In this document: in pieces, positions 18,924 to 27,449 of the stretch
How the letters are laid out: each line of letters starts with the position of its first letter
Position numbering within the stretch: the stretch's first letter is position 1
Assembly: GCF_007994225.1 (NCBI RefSeq)
Contig: NZ_VLLL01000005.1
Coordinates: forward strand, 1,473,142 to 1,537,141
Length of the DNA stretch: 64,000 bases
Direction: 5' to 3'
Source of the DNA: Stackebrandtia albiflava
GTDB taxonomy: Bacteria; Actinomycetota; Actinomycetes; Mycobacteriales; Micromonosporaceae
The notes under the pieces: model-generated
What the model saw: only the letters and a program-made list of their open reading frames with translations
The model's database searches: none
Told to the model about the DNA's origin: nothing
Made by a program: the position numbers and the translations under genes

Positions 18924-18925
18924 CG
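18900..18925 (+). repeat. 26-bp motif, copy 1 (GATATATCGC...CGAGGCATT)
   Basis: This matches 34587-34612 at 23 of 26 positions. It overlaps the last codons of the membrane protein gene and lies about 75 bp upstream of the hydroxyproline operon start. The GATATATCG core resembles half sites of PadR-like repressors, but no regulator can be assigned. Confidence 0.45.
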
Positions 18926-18999
18926 AGACGGAAGCGATCCCGCCACAATCCGCAACGACACCCCTGGTGTGGCGCGGTGAGGTGTGACATACTACTGCT

Positions 19000-20142
19000 G
19001 TGGCTGAGGAGCGGTACGGCATCGACCTGCTGGTCGTCGGCGCGGGCGTCGTCGGAGCCGCCGTGGCGCACTACGCCGCGCGGGCCGGCCTACGGGTCAC
19101 CGTCGTCGAGCAGGCCGGCGTCGCCTCCGGGAGCACCGGCGCCGGCGAGGGGAACCTCCTCGTCTCCGACAAGACACCCGGGCCGGAACTGGACCTGGCA
19201 CTGTTGTCGATGAGACTGTGGACCGAACTGGCCCAGACCGTTCCCGGTTTCGAATACGAGGCCAAGGGCGGCCTCGTCGTCACCGGCGACGACACAGGGC
19301 TGGCGGCGCTGCGGCGACTGGCGGGCGCCCAACGCGCCGCGGGCGTCACCGTCACCGAGGTCGCCGACCCCACCGACTGCGAACCCCACATCCGTACCGG
19401 CCTGGCGGGCGGCGTCCTCTACCCCCAGGACGCGCAACTGATGCCCGCCCTCGCGGCCGCCCGGCTGCTGGACCACCCGTTCATCCGGCTGCACACCGGT
19501 GTCACCGTCACCGGCCCCATCACCTCCCGGCGCGGCCGGGTCGTGGGGGTCACCACCACCGAGGGGCACTACTCCTGCGGCAACGTCGCCATCTGCGCGG
19601 GAGCGGCGTCGGGGCGACTCGCCGCCGCGTTCGGCACCCGGCTGCCGATAACACCGCGTCGCGGCGTCGTGCTCGTGACCGCCCCGGTCCCCCCGATGAT
19701 CCGGCACAAGGTCTACACCGCCGACTACGTCGGCGACGTCGCCGGGGACACCGCCGCCCTGGCCTCCTCCCCCGTCGTGGAGGGCACGCCCTCGGGGCCG
19801 GTCCTCATCGGCGCCACCCGGGAGTCGGTGGGCTGGGACCGCGCGATACCGGTGACGGCGTTGCGCACCCTGGCGTCGGGCGCCGTCGCGCTGTTCCCGG
19901 CGCTGGCCGCGGTGCCGGTGATCCGGGCGTACGCCGGGTTCCGTCCGTTCAGTCCCGATCACCTGCCCGTCATCGGCCCCGACCCGGAACTGGTGGGGCT
20001 GTGGCACGCCACCGGCCACGAGGGCGCGGGTGTGGGACTGGCGGCGGCGACCGGGAGTCTGCTCGCGCAGGCCGTCACCGGCCGTACGCCGTCGCTGGAC
20101 CTGACACCGTTTCGGCCACACCGATTCCAGGAGGCGACGTGA
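19000..20142 (+). CDS. FAD-dependent amino-acid oxidase/dehydrogenase (DadA/glycine-oxidase-like) of hydroxyproline pathway
   Basis: The 380-residue protein has the FAD motif VGAGVVGAAVAHYAA near residue 13 and the DAO-family C-terminal GLWHATGHEGAGVGLAAA. In a 4-hydroxyproline cluster such proteins, with a [2Fe-2S] and a second FAD subunit, oxidise cis-4-hydroxy-D-proline to pyrroline-4-hydroxy-2-carboxylate. The next gene encodes the [2Fe-2S] partner, coupled by a GTGA overlap. The start is GTG at 19000; there is no Shine-Dalgarno sequence, and CATACT at 18988-18993 would be a -10 for a leaderless transcript. It is the first gene of a seven-gene operon that ends with its own GntR regulator. 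Confidence 0.85.
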   Translation: MAEERYGIDLLVVGAGVVGAAVAHYAARAGLRVTVVEQAGVASGSTGAGEGNLLVSDKTPGPELDLALLSMRLWTELAQTVPGFEYEAKGGLVVTGDDTGLAALRRLAGAQRAAGVTVTEVADPTDCEPHIRTGLAGGVLYPQDAQLMPALAAARLLDHPFIRLHTGVTVTGPITSRRGRVVGVTTTEGHYSCGNVAICAGAASGRLAAAFGTRLPITPRRGVVLVTAPVPPMIRHKVYTADYVGDVAGDTAALASSPVVEGTPSGPVLIGATRESVGWDRAIPVTALRTLASGAVALFPALAAVPVIRAYAGFRPFSPDHLPVIGPDPELVGLWHATGHEGAGVGLAAATGSLLAQAVTGRTPSLDLTPFRPHRFQEAT

Positions 20143-20402
20143 ACGAGCCGATCAGATTCCTGTGTGACGGGGAGCCGGTCGACGCCGAACCGGGGCAGAC
20201 CATCGCGGCGGCGTTGACGGCCGCCGACGTGTGGACGCTGCGCCGCACCCGGGGCACCGGCCGCCCGCGTGGTGTGTTCTGCGGTATGGGCGTGTGCTTC
20301 GACTGCCTGGTGACGCTCAACGGCCGCCCGGACGTGCGGTCCTGTGTGGAGCGGGTGGTGGCCGGCGACGAGGTCGTCACGACGGGGGTCCGGGATGTAT
20401 GA
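20139..20402 (+). CDS. Small [2Fe-2S] subunit of a D-hydroxyproline dehydrogenase (HcnA-like)
   Basis: The 87-residue protein is a Fer2_4-type ferredoxin domain with ligands in the spacing C-x4-C-x2-C-x12-C (FCGMGVCFDC...RSC). Similar small subunits occur in hydrogen cyanide synthase and in opine or hydroxyproline dehydrogenases, where they carry electrons between FAD subunits. It overlaps both neighbours (GTGA upstream; the next ATG starts 8 bp before its stop), so all three subunits should be made together. Confidence 0.87.
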   Translation: MNEPIRFLCDGEPVDAEPGQTIAAALTAADVWTLRRTRGTGRPRGVFCGMGVCFDCLVTLNGRPDVRSCVERVVAGDEVVTTGVRDV

Positions 20403-21711
20403 CCTCGTGGTGATCGGGGCCGGGCCGGCGGGTATGGCCGCCGCCGAGGTGGTGGCCGATCACGGCGGCACGGTGGCGGTGGTCGACGCGGGGGACCAAC
20501 CGGGCGGCCAGTTCCACCGGCATCGTCCCGGTGAGGTCCACGGTAGGCGGCTCGAGGCGTTGTACGCGGTGGCGGCGCGGGTGGACATGCGTTACGGGCA
20601 CCGGGTGTGGACGGTGGAGCGGGCGGGGGACCGGTTCGCGGTGCGCTGCGTGGTGGGGCAGCGGGAGCCCGCGTCGGCGGTGGTGTCGGGCCGGGCGGTG
20701 CTGTTGGCGACCGGCGCTCACGACCGTGTCGTGCCGTTTCCGGGCGCGGACCTTCCGGGGGTGATGACCGCCGGTGGGGCGCAGGCGTTGCTCAAGGGCG
20801 GGGGAGTGGTCCCGTCGGGGCGGATCGTGGTGGCGGGGACGGGCGTGTTCCTGCTGCCGGTGGCGGCGGGACTGGCCGCCGCGGGTGGCCGGGTGCGTGG
20901 GGTGTACGAGGCGAACCGGCCGGGGCGGCGGTTGTCGTCGATGGCCGGTGAGTGGGGCAGGATCGCCGAGGCGGGTGGTTACGCGTCCCGTCTGGTGCGG
21001 CACCGGGTCGGTTTCCACCGCGGGCAGGCGGTGGTGGCGGCGCACGGCCGTGACCGGTTGACGGCGGTGACGGTGGCGAGGCTGACGGCGAACTGGCGGG
21101 TGGTGCCGGGCAGTCGTCGCCGGATCGAGTGCGACGTGTTGGCCGTGGGGTACGGGTTCACTCCGCAGCTGGAGCTGGCGGAGGCGTTGGGGTGCCGGTT
21201 GGAGCCGGGGGCGTCGGGGGATCCGGTGGTGGCGGTGTCGGCGACGCAGCGGACGTCGGTGCCGGGGGTGTACGCCGCCGGTGAGGTGACCGGTGTCGGG
21301 GGCGCGTCGTCGGCGGAGCTGGAGGGCCGCCTGGCGGGCCACGCGGTGATGGGGGTGCGTCCCCCGGGGCGGTTGTTGACGGGGAGGGCGCAGGCGCGGC
21401 GGTTCGCGTACCGGTTGGAGACTGCGTTCCCGGTGCGGGACGGGTGGCGGAGTTGGTTGACCGACGACACGGTGGTGTGCCGGTGCGAGTCGGTGACGTG
21501 GTCGGGGGTCCGGGGCGCGGCGTCGGCGGGGGCGGTGGACGCGCGCACGGTCAAGTTGTTGTCCCGGGCGGGAATGGGTTACTGCCAGGGGCGGGTGTGC
21601 GGATACGCGGTGAACCGGCTCGTGGGCGGGGATCCGATGTCGGTGCCGGTGCGGCGTCCGATCGCTCAACCACTACCGCTCGGTCTGTTGGCCGAGGAAG
21701 GAGAACCGTGA
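20395..21711 (+). CDS. NAD(P)/FAD oxidoreductase subunit with BFD-like [2Fe-2S] C-terminus (HcnB-like)
   Basis: The 438-residue protein has FAD motif VVIGAGPAGMAAAEV near residue 5, GDQPGGQFHRH near 42, a second Rossmann motif VVAGTGVFLLPVA near 145 and ATG-type LLATGAHDR near 105. Near the C-terminus CRCESV and GYCQGRVCG give four Cys of a bacterioferritin-associated-ferredoxin-like cluster. This is the architecture of HcnB/OoxA/LhpF-type subunits. With the two preceding proteins it should form a membrane-associated or soluble dehydrogenase complex for D-hydroxyproline. The stop overlaps the start of the DapA-like gene. Confidence 0.87.
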   Translation: MYDLVVIGAGPAGMAAAEVVADHGGTVAVVDAGDQPGGQFHRHRPGEVHGRRLEALYAVAARVDMRYGHRVWTVERAGDRFAVRCVVGQREPASAVVSGRAVLLATGAHDRVVPFPGADLPGVMTAGGAQALLKGGGVVPSGRIVVAGTGVFLLPVAAGLAAAGGRVRGVYEANRPGRRLSSMAGEWGRIAEAGGYASRLVRHRVGFHRGQAVVAAHGRDRLTAVTVARLTANWRVVPGSRRRIECDVLAVGYGFTPQLELAEALGCRLEPGASGDPVVAVSATQRTSVPGVYAAGEVTGVGGASSAELEGRLAGHAVMGVRPPGRLLTGRAQARRFAYRLETAFPVRDGWRSWLTDDTVVCRCESVTWSGVRGAASAGAVDARTVKLLSRAGMGYCQGRVCGYAVNRLVGGDPMSVPVRRPIAQPLPLGLLAEEGEP

Positions 21712-22598
21712 TGGAGACCGCCCCCTGGCGAGGTGTCATGGTCGCGACGGCGTTGCCGTTCACCGAGGCCGGTGACGTCGACGTGGACGGTTACGCGGCC
21801 CATGTGCGGTGGCTGCTGGACAACGGGTGCGACGGTGTGGTGCCCAACGGTTCGTTGGGGGAGTACCAGGTGCTCACCGAGGCGGAGCGGCGTGTGGTGG
21901 TGGAGACGGCGGTGGCGGTCGCCGGCGGGGACCGGGTGATGCCGGGGGTCGCCGCGTACGGGTCGCGGGAGGCGTGCCGGTGGGCCGAGCAGGCGGCGGA
22001 GTCGGGTTGTGGTTCGGTGATGTTGTTGCCGCCCAACGCGTTCCGTGCGGACGAGGCGTCGGTGGTGGCGCATTACCGCGAGGTGGCGGGGGTGGGGCTT
22101 CCGGTGGTGGCGTACAACAACCCGATCGACACCAAGGTGGATCTGACCCCGGAGTCGTTGTCGCGGCTGCACGGTGAGGGGCTCATCGTGGCGGTCAAGG
22201 AGTTCAGTGGCGATGTGCGCCGCGGGTACCGGATCGCGGAGTCGGCTCCGGGGCTGGACCTGCTGGTGGGTTCCGACGACGTGTTGGTGGAGCTGGTCCT
22301 GGCGGGGGCGGTCGGTTGGGTGGCGGGTTATCCGAACGCGTTGCCGGTGGAGTGTGTGAGGTTGTACCGGGCGGCGATGGAGGGTGACACGGCGACGGCG
22401 TTGCCGTTGTACCGGTTGCTGCATCCGTTGTTGCGGTGGGATTCGCGTACCGAGTTCGTGCAGGCGATCAAGTTGTCGATGGACGTGGTGGGGCGTCGTG
22501 GTGGCGGCTGCCGGCCGCCGCGTGAGCCGTTGCCGCCGCAGGTGGCGGCCTCGATCGAGGCCGCGACGCGCCGGGTGTCGTCGCCGGAGGTGGCGTGA
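21711..22598 (+). CDS. Dihydrodipicolinate-synthase-family pyrroline-4-hydroxy-2-carboxylate deaminase
   Basis: The 295-residue TIM-barrel protein has the DapA-family GSLGEYQVLT loop near residue 47 (replacing the GTTGE of true DapA), YNNP with Tyr135 and the Schiff-base Lys163 in VAVKEFSGD. In hydroxyproline clusters this enzyme deaminates pyrroline-4-hydroxy-2-carboxylate to 2-oxoglutarate semialdehyde, which enters central metabolism after oxidation. The ATG at 21711 shares a base with the preceding stop and is preceded by GAAGGAGAA. Its stop overlaps the epimerase ATG. The semialdehyde dehydrogenase needed next is not in this window. Confidence 0.85.
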   Translation: METAPWRGVMVATALPFTEAGDVDVDGYAAHVRWLLDNGCDGVVPNGSLGEYQVLTEAERRVVVETAVAVAGGDRVMPGVAAYGSREACRWAEQAAESGCGSVMLLPPNAFRADEASVVAHYREVAGVGLPVVAYNNPIDTKVDLTPESLSRLHGEGLIVAVKEFSGDVRRGYRIAESAPGLDLLVGSDDVLVELVLAGAVGWVAGYPNALPVECVRLYRAAMEGDTATALPLYRLLHPLLRWDSRTEFVQAIKLSMDVVGRRGGGCRPPREPLPPQVAASIEAATRRVSSPEVA

Positions 22599-23599
22599 TG
22601 CGGTTCAGCCGGATGTTCCAGGCGGTGGACTCGCACACCGAGGGTATGCCGACGCGGGTGGTGACCGGTGGTGTGGGGGTGATTCCGGGGGAGACGATGG
22701 CGCGGCGCCGGGAGTACTTCATGGCGCACATGGACGACATCCGGTCGTTGTTGATGAACGAGCCGCGCGGGCACGCGGCGATGAGTGGCGCGATCCTGCA
22801 GCCGCCGTGCCGGGCGGACGCCGACTGGGGTGTGGTGTACATCGAGGTGTCGGGGTGTCTGCCGATGTGTGGGCACGGCACGATCGGTGTGGCGACGGTC
22901 CTGGTGGAGACCGGGATGGTGCCGGTGGTGGAGCCGGTGACGCGGGTCCGGTTGGACACGCCGGCGGGTCTGGTGGTGGCGGAGGTGTCGGTGGTGGACG
23001 GTGCGGCGCGGTCGGTGACGATTCGCAACGTCCCGTCGTACTGCGACGTGCTGGACGCCACTGTGGATGTTCCGGGTGTGGGTGAGGTCCGCTATGATCT
23101 CGCCTACGGTGGGAACTTCTACGCGATCACCGAGCTGGCCGGTGTGGGTCTGGCGTTCGCCCGGGACGCCGCGGACGACATCACGGCGGCCGGCTTGGCG
23201 ATCATGGCGGCCATCAACGAGGCTGCGCCGCCGGTACACCGTGAGACCGCCCGGATTCGAGGTGTCCGTCATGTGTTGTTCCTGTCGCCGTCGGCCGACG
23301 CGCGTGTGTCGCCGCACGCGATGGTGATCCATCCCGGTTGGTTCGACCGGTCGCCGTGTGGCACCGGGACGTCGGCGCGGATGGCGCAGTTGCACCGGCG
23401 TGGGTTGTTGGGCTTGCACACCGACATGGTCAGTGAGTCGTTCATCGGTAGCCGGTTCACCGGGCGTCTGGTCGAGGAGACGACGGTGGCGGGTGAGCCG
23501 ACGGTCGTCCCGGAGGTGACGGGGCGGGCGTGGATCACCGGTACCGCGCAGTACACCCTCGACCCGTCCGATCCGTTCCCGACCGGGTTCCAGTTGTGA
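22598..23599 (+). CDS. 4-hydroxyproline 2-epimerase (proline racemase family)
   Basis: The 333-residue protein has both catalytic cysteines of the proline racemase/epimerase family, Cys91 in MCGHGTIG and Cys254 in SPCGTGTSA, which separates it from the dehydratases that carry Thr. It should convert trans-4-hydroxy-L-proline to cis-4-hydroxy-D-proline, the first step of the pathway. It overlaps the DapA-like stop (TGATG), and the GntR gene starts 30 bp downstream. Length and the LPMCGHGTIGVATVL segment fit epimerases well; proline racemase itself is less likely in this context. Confidence 0.88.
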   Translation: MRFSRMFQAVDSHTEGMPTRVVTGGVGVIPGETMARRREYFMAHMDDIRSLLMNEPRGHAAMSGAILQPPCRADADWGVVYIEVSGCLPMCGHGTIGVATVLVETGMVPVVEPVTRVRLDTPAGLVVAEVSVVDGAARSVTIRNVPSYCDVLDATVDVPGVGEVRYDLAYGGNFYAITELAGVGLAFARDAADDITAAGLAIMAAINEAAPPVHRETARIRGVRHVLFLSPSADARVSPHAMVIHPGWFDRSPCGTGTSARMAQLHRRGLLGLHTDMVSESFIGSRFTGRLVEETTVAGEPTVVPEVTGRAWITGTAQYTLDPSDPFPTGFQL

Positions 23600-23629
23600 C
23601 CGGTCCCGTCCCAGCCTGAGAGGCCAGCC

Positions 23630-24325
23630 GTGTCCAGATCAGCTCAGCTTCCCGAACTGCCGGTGTTCGCGCCTCGGGAGAGTCTGCGGGAGAAGGTGAC
23701 CCGGGAACTACGGGCGGCCTTGATGACGGGGCGGCTGCAACCGGGGACGGTGTATTCGGCTCCGGCGTTGGCCGAGCAGTTCGGTGTGTCGGCGACGCCG
23801 GTGCGGGAGGCGATGCTGGACCTGGTGAAGGAGGGCCTGGTGCAGCCGGTCCGGAACAAGGGGTTCCGGGTCACCCGGTTGGACGAGAAGGCGTTGGACG
23901 ACTGTGTGCGGCTTCGGCAGTTGATCGAGCCGGCGACGGTGGAGCGGATCACGCGCGAGTGCCCGGTGGAGGCGATCGAGCGGTGGCGGCCGGTGGCCGA
24001 GGAGATCGTGGCGGCGGCGGAGGCCGGTGACATCACCGGCTACATCGACGCCGACATGCGGTTCCATCTGGGTCTGTTGGGGGAGGGCGGTAACCGTCTC
24101 CTGGTGGACATGGTGCGGGATCTGCGTTACCGGTCGCGGCTGCTGGGGATTCCGCGGCTGGCGGAGGAGGGGATGTTGGTGCCTTCGGCGCGGGAGCATC
24201 TGACGTTGTTGGACGTCATGGTCGCCGGGGACGCCGAGGGTGCCGCCCGGTTGACGTCGCACCATCTCGATCACGTGCGTGGGCTGTGGGCCGGTGCCTC
24301 CGGCGTGGAGGAGTCGGGGCGGTGA
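23630..24325 (+). CDS. GntR/FCD family transcriptional regulator of the hydroxyproline operon
   Basis: The 231-residue regulator has an N-terminal winged helix (residues 15-80; YSAPALAEQFGVSATPVREAMLDLVKEGLV) and an all-helical FCD ligand-binding domain (about 95-220) with metal-type residues such as DADMRFHLGLL and the HHLDH near 215. It is last in the operon and probably senses hydroxyproline or an intermediate and represses transcription. The start is the GTG at 23630, after a GAGAGG-like leader. Confidence 0.88.
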   Translation: MSRSAQLPELPVFAPRESLREKVTRELRAALMTGRLQPGTVYSAPALAEQFGVSATPVREAMLDLVKEGLVQPVRNKGFRVTRLDEKALDDCVRLRQLIEPATVERITRECPVEAIERWRPVAEEIVAAAEAGDITGYIDADMRFHLGLLGEGGNRLLVDMVRDLRYRSRLLGIPRLAEEGMLVPSAREHLTLLDVMVAGDAEGAARLTSHHLDHVRGLWAGASGVEESGR

Positions 24326-24416
24326 CCGGTCGTCGCCGTGGTCGGGCACGGTTAGAATTCGTCGGCCGCGCGGCCCGTCGCGGTCGGGGACGGTTCGGTG
24401 ACGTTGGGAGGTCGGT

Positions 24417-25022
24417 GTGTCCGAGGTGCGGGATTCGGTGGTGCCGTGGCGGGTGTGGACGTGGCCGAACCTGATCACGTTGGTGCGGTTGTGCGGCATC
24501 CCGGTGTTCTGTCATCTGCTGCTGGTGGCGGAGGACTACGTGGCGGCGGTCGTGGTGTTGGCCGTCGGTGGCGGCACCGACTGGGTGGACGGGTTCCTGG
24601 CGCGCCGGTTGGGTCAGGAGAGCCGGTTCGGGCAGTTGTTGGATCCGGCGGTGGACCGGTTGTACATCCTGGTGACGGTGGCGGTGATGACCTTGACGGG
24701 TCTGCTGCCGTGGCAGTTCACGGCCGTGTTGGTGGCGCGGGAGCTGGTGATGGCGGCGACGCTGTTGTTCCTGCGGTATCAGGGTTTCGACTCCTTCCAG
24801 GTGCATTACACCGGGAAGACGGCCACGTTCATCGTGTTCATGTCGTTTCCGGTGTTGGTGTTGGCGGGTCTGTACGAGCCCGCCGTGGACTGGGCGCGTC
24901 CGCTCGGTTGGGCGTTGGCGTGGTGGGGGATCGTCTTGTACTGGTTGTCGGCGGCGATATACGTGGGCCAGGCGGTGTGGTTGGCGCGCCGGTCACGTGA
25001 CGACGTGCCGGTCGCGTCATGA
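24417..25022 (+). CDS. CDP-alcohol phosphatidyltransferase (PgsA2-like)
   Basis: The 201-residue membrane enzyme has the family motif D-x2-DG-x2-AR-x8-G-x3-D-x3-D, here DWVDGFLARR through LDPAVD (residues about 55-80), and about five membrane helices. It transfers a phosphatidyl group from CDP-diacylglycerol to an alcohol; the position upstream of DUF881-sbp-DUF881 matches mycobacterial pgsA2 (Rv1822), whose exact product is debated between phosphatidylglycerol phosphate and cardiolipin. GTG at 24417 is the likely start. The stop overlaps the next ATG (ATGA). Confidence 0.88.
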   Translation: MSEVRDSVVPWRVWTWPNLITLVRLCGIPVFCHLLLVAEDYVAAVVVLAVGGGTDWVDGFLARRLGQESRFGQLLDPAVDRLYILVTVAVMTLTGLLPWQFTAVLVARELVMAATLLFLRYQGFDSFQVHYTGKTATFIVFMSFPVLVLAGLYEPAVDWARPLGWALAWWGIVLYWLSAAIYVGQAVWLARRSRDDVPVAS

Positions 25023-25825
25023 CGGGCCGGGGTCGTTTCGGGCTTCCGAGCGTCGACCTGCTGGCGCAGTTCTGGAACGAGCCGTTGGATTACGAGGTCG
25101 CCCCGGAGGGGCGGCGGCCGGGCAGGACCGTGACCGGTCGTACACTGTCAGTGGCCGTTCTGGTCGTCATCGGCCTGTTGTTGGCGGTGGCGTACCGGGA
25201 GACCGTGTCGTCGCAACCGGCCGACGCCGAGGCCCGGCAGGAGCTGCGCGACGACATCGCGGCGCAACGCGACGACAACGACCGGCTGTTGGGGCAGGTC
25301 GAGGCCCTGCAGGAGGAGGTGAACGGGTTGCGGGACGATCTGATCGGTGGTCGCGGCGAGGTGGAGCAGTTGCACCGACGCGAGGCGATGGCGGGTCTGC
25401 GCGCGGTCACCGGTGACGGGGCACGGCTGGTCGTGGCGGACGGTCCCGCCCCGGAGGACCCCGACGCGGCTGATCTGGGCGAGGTGTTCGACCGGGACCT
25501 CCACCTGATCGTCAACACCCTGTGGGCGTTCGGCGCCGAGGCCGTCGCCGTGGACGGGAGGCGGTTGACGGCGACGTCGGCGATCCGGGCCGCCGGTGAC
25601 GCGATCCTGGTGGACTTCGCGCCGGTGTCGAGCCCGTACGAGATCACCGCGATCGGCCCCGACGACCTCGCCGACGACTTCAACGCCTCGGCGACCGCCG
25701 AGGCGTTCGCGCAGTACGCCGCCGACTACGGCATATCGTTGTCGGTGGAGCCGGCCGAGGGGCTGTCACTGCCCGCCGCGCCGGTGCCGCCGTTGGACAA
25801 CGCCACACCGAAGGAACCGAATTGA
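25019..25825 (+). CDS. DUF881 membrane protein, first copy
   Basis: The 268-residue protein has a cytoplasmic N-terminus, one membrane helix (about residues 42-60), a coiled coil (70-125) and a DUF881 domain (130-240; DRDLHLIVNTLWAFGAEAVAVDG). In actinobacteria it lies with sbp and another DUF881 gene, here as in Rv1823-Rv1825. The role is not firmly known; a link to envelope or division processes is suspected. It is coupled to both neighbours (ATGA before, TTGA after). Confidence 0.83.
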   Translation: MTGRGRFGLPSVDLLAQFWNEPLDYEVAPEGRRPGRTVTGRTLSVAVLVVIGLLLAVAYRETVSSQPADAEARQELRDDIAAQRDDNDRLLGQVEALQEEVNGLRDDLIGGRGEVEQLHRREAMAGLRAVTGDGARLVVADGPAPEDPDAADLGEVFDRDLHLIVNTLWAFGAEAVAVDGRRLTATSAIRAAGDAILVDFAPVSSPYEITAIGPDDLADDFNASATAEAFAQYAADYGISLSVEPAEGLSLPAAPVPPLDNATPKEPN

Positions 25826-26157
25826 TCGTCGCCGTCGTCGCGTTGGCCGCCGGGATCGTGCTGGGTGTCCTGGTGGACGTGCAGGTGCCGTTGCTGTTGC
25901 AGCCGTATCTGCCGATCGCGGTCGTCGCGGCCTTGGACGCGTTGTTCGGCGGGGTGCGCGCGCACCTGGACGACGCCTTCGACGACAAGCAGTTCACGAT
26001 CTCGTTCGTGTCGAACGTGCTGGTCGCGGCGTTGATCGTGTACCTGGGTGACCAGTTGGGGGTGGGTGCGCAGTTGTCGACGGGAGTGGTCGTGGTCCTG
26101 GGTATCCGGATCTTCTCCAACGCCGCCGCCATCCGGCGGCGGTTGTTCAGGGCGTGA
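25822..26157 (+). CDS. Small basic protein Sbp (DUF1290)
   Basis: The 111-residue membrane protein has three hydrophobic segments and the DUF1290 signature: VDVQVPLLLQPYLPIAVVAALDALFGGVRA near residue 12 and FDDKQFTISFVSNVLVAALIVYLGDQLGVG near 52. It corresponds to Rv1824. It starts at an uncommon TTG at 25822 overlapping the DUF881 stop (TTGA), so initiation probably depends on the preceding gene. The molecular role is unknown. Confidence 0.85.
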   Translation: MIVAVVALAAGIVLGVLVDVQVPLLLQPYLPIAVVAALDALFGGVRAHLDDAFDDKQFTISFVSNVLVAALIVYLGDQLGVGAQLSTGVVVVLGIRIFSNAAAIRRRLFRA

Positions 26158-26166
26158 GGGGCGGCA

Positions 26167-26997
26167 GTGGCCGAAGACGAGGAGGTCCCCCGCGACGCCG
26201 AGGCCGACGGCGACGCGACGACCTCGGGCGAGGACACCGCCCCGGACGACGCCCCGAAGACCGCCCCGGACGACGTCCCGGAGCCCCCGCCGGAGCCGGT
26301 TGCGCGCCGGGGCCGCGGCTTCAACGGCGTGCTGGCGGCACTGCTGGTGGGACTGCTGGGTTTCACGATCGCGGTGCAGATCCGCAGCCACGGTGAGGAG
26401 GCGCTGGACGGTGCCCGCACCGAGGACCTGGTGCGGATCCTGGCCGATCTGGACGCGCAACGCAGCCGGCTCAGCGACGACATCGCCGAGCTGCGGCAGA
26501 CCCGCGACGAGCTGGCGTCGGGCAGCGAGGGCAACAAGGCGGCGTTGGAGCGGGCCGAGGAGTTGGCCGACAGCGTCGGCATCCTGGCGGGCACGCTCGC
26601 GGCGACGGGCCCGGGCATCGTGTTGACGTTCGTCCCCGGAGACGACCCGATCCGGGCGGCGGTCATGCTGGACGCGGTGCAGGAGCTCCGCGGCGCGGGC
26701 GCGGAGGCCATGCAACTGGTGGGCGCCAACGGTTCGAAGGTGCGCATCATCGCATCCAGCTACTTCGCCGAGTCCGGTGAGAACCTGGTAGTGGACGCGG
26801 TCACGCTCGCTCCGGCGTACACCCTGACCGCCATCGGGGACCCCGAGACCATGGCCACGGCGCTGCGGATTCCGGGAGGGGTGGAGGACACGGTGAAAAA
26901 GGACGGCGGTACGGTCATTGTGCGACAGCCGGGCACCGTCGAGGTCACCGCGTTGGCCCAGGTCGCCGATCCAGAGTATGCCGAACCGGTCGATTGA
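26167..26997 (+). CDS. DUF881 membrane protein, second copy
   Basis: The 276-residue paralogue has an acidic Asp/Glu/Pro-rich cytoplasmic N-terminus (1-45), a membrane helix (about 55-72), a coiled coil (80-135) and the DUF881 domain (140-265; DDPIRAAVMLDAVQELRGAGAEAMQLVG). It matches Rv1825 by position. The two DUF881 proteins may form a heteromeric complex with Sbp; this is inference. The GTG at 26167 is taken as the start. Confidence 0.85.
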   Translation: MAEDEEVPRDAEADGDATTSGEDTAPDDAPKTAPDDVPEPPPEPVARRGRGFNGVLAALLVGLLGFTIAVQIRSHGEEALDGARTEDLVRILADLDAQRSRLSDDIAELRQTRDELASGSEGNKAALERAEELADSVGILAGTLAATGPGIVLTFVPGDDPIRAAVMLDAVQELRGAGAEAMQLVGANGSKVRIIASSYFAESGENLVVDAVTLAPAYTLTAIGDPETMATALRIPGGVEDTVKKDGGTVIVRQPGTVEVTALAQVADPEYAEPVD

Positions 26998-27016
26998 GCA
27001 GAAGGGGACCTGGCAC

Positions 27017-27394
27017 GTGATTCCTGAGAACCTGCGGTACACCGCCGAGCACGAGTGGATCTCCGAGCCCCGCGACGGGGTCGTCCGGGTCGGCATCACC
27101 GACTACGCGCAGGCGGCGCTGGGGGACATCGTCTTCGTGCAGCTGCCCGAGCCCGGGAAGGTCGTCACCGCGGGCGAGGTGATCGGCGAGGTCGAGTCGA
27201 CCAAGAGTGTGTCCGACATCTTCGCGCCCCTGTCGGGTACGGTCGCGGCCCGCAACGAGACGCTCGACGACACGCCCGACACCATCAACACCAGTCCCTA
27301 CGAGGAAGGCTGGATGCTCGACATCGAGTGCGAGGACCTGGCGGACGTGAGCGGATTGCTCGACGCCGAAGCCTACGCCAAACTGACCGAGTAA
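27017..27394 (+). CDS. gcvH: Glycine cleavage system H protein
   Basis: The 125-residue lipoyl carrier has the family pattern YTAEHEWI near residue 7, GITDYAQAALGDIVFVQLP near 25 and the lipoylated Lys in VESTKSVSDIFAPLSG near 58-62. It shuttles the aminomethyl group between P, T and L proteins. The start is GTG at 27017, preceded by GAAGGGGACC. It follows the DUF881 gene by 19 bp as in mycobacteria (Rv1826). gcvP is 2 kb downstream behind a glycine riboswitch, and gcvT is not in this window. Confidence 0.95.
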   Translation: MIPENLRYTAEHEWISEPRDGVVRVGITDYAQAALGDIVFVQLPEPGKVVTAGEVIGEVESTKSVSDIFAPLSGTVAARNETLDDTPDTINTSPYEEGWMLDIECEDLADVSGLLDAEAYAKLTE

Positions 27395-27449
27395 TCTTGC
27401 CAGTTCGGCAACTGAAGATTCGTTTGCATCTACTGATAGAGGTGGTCCA

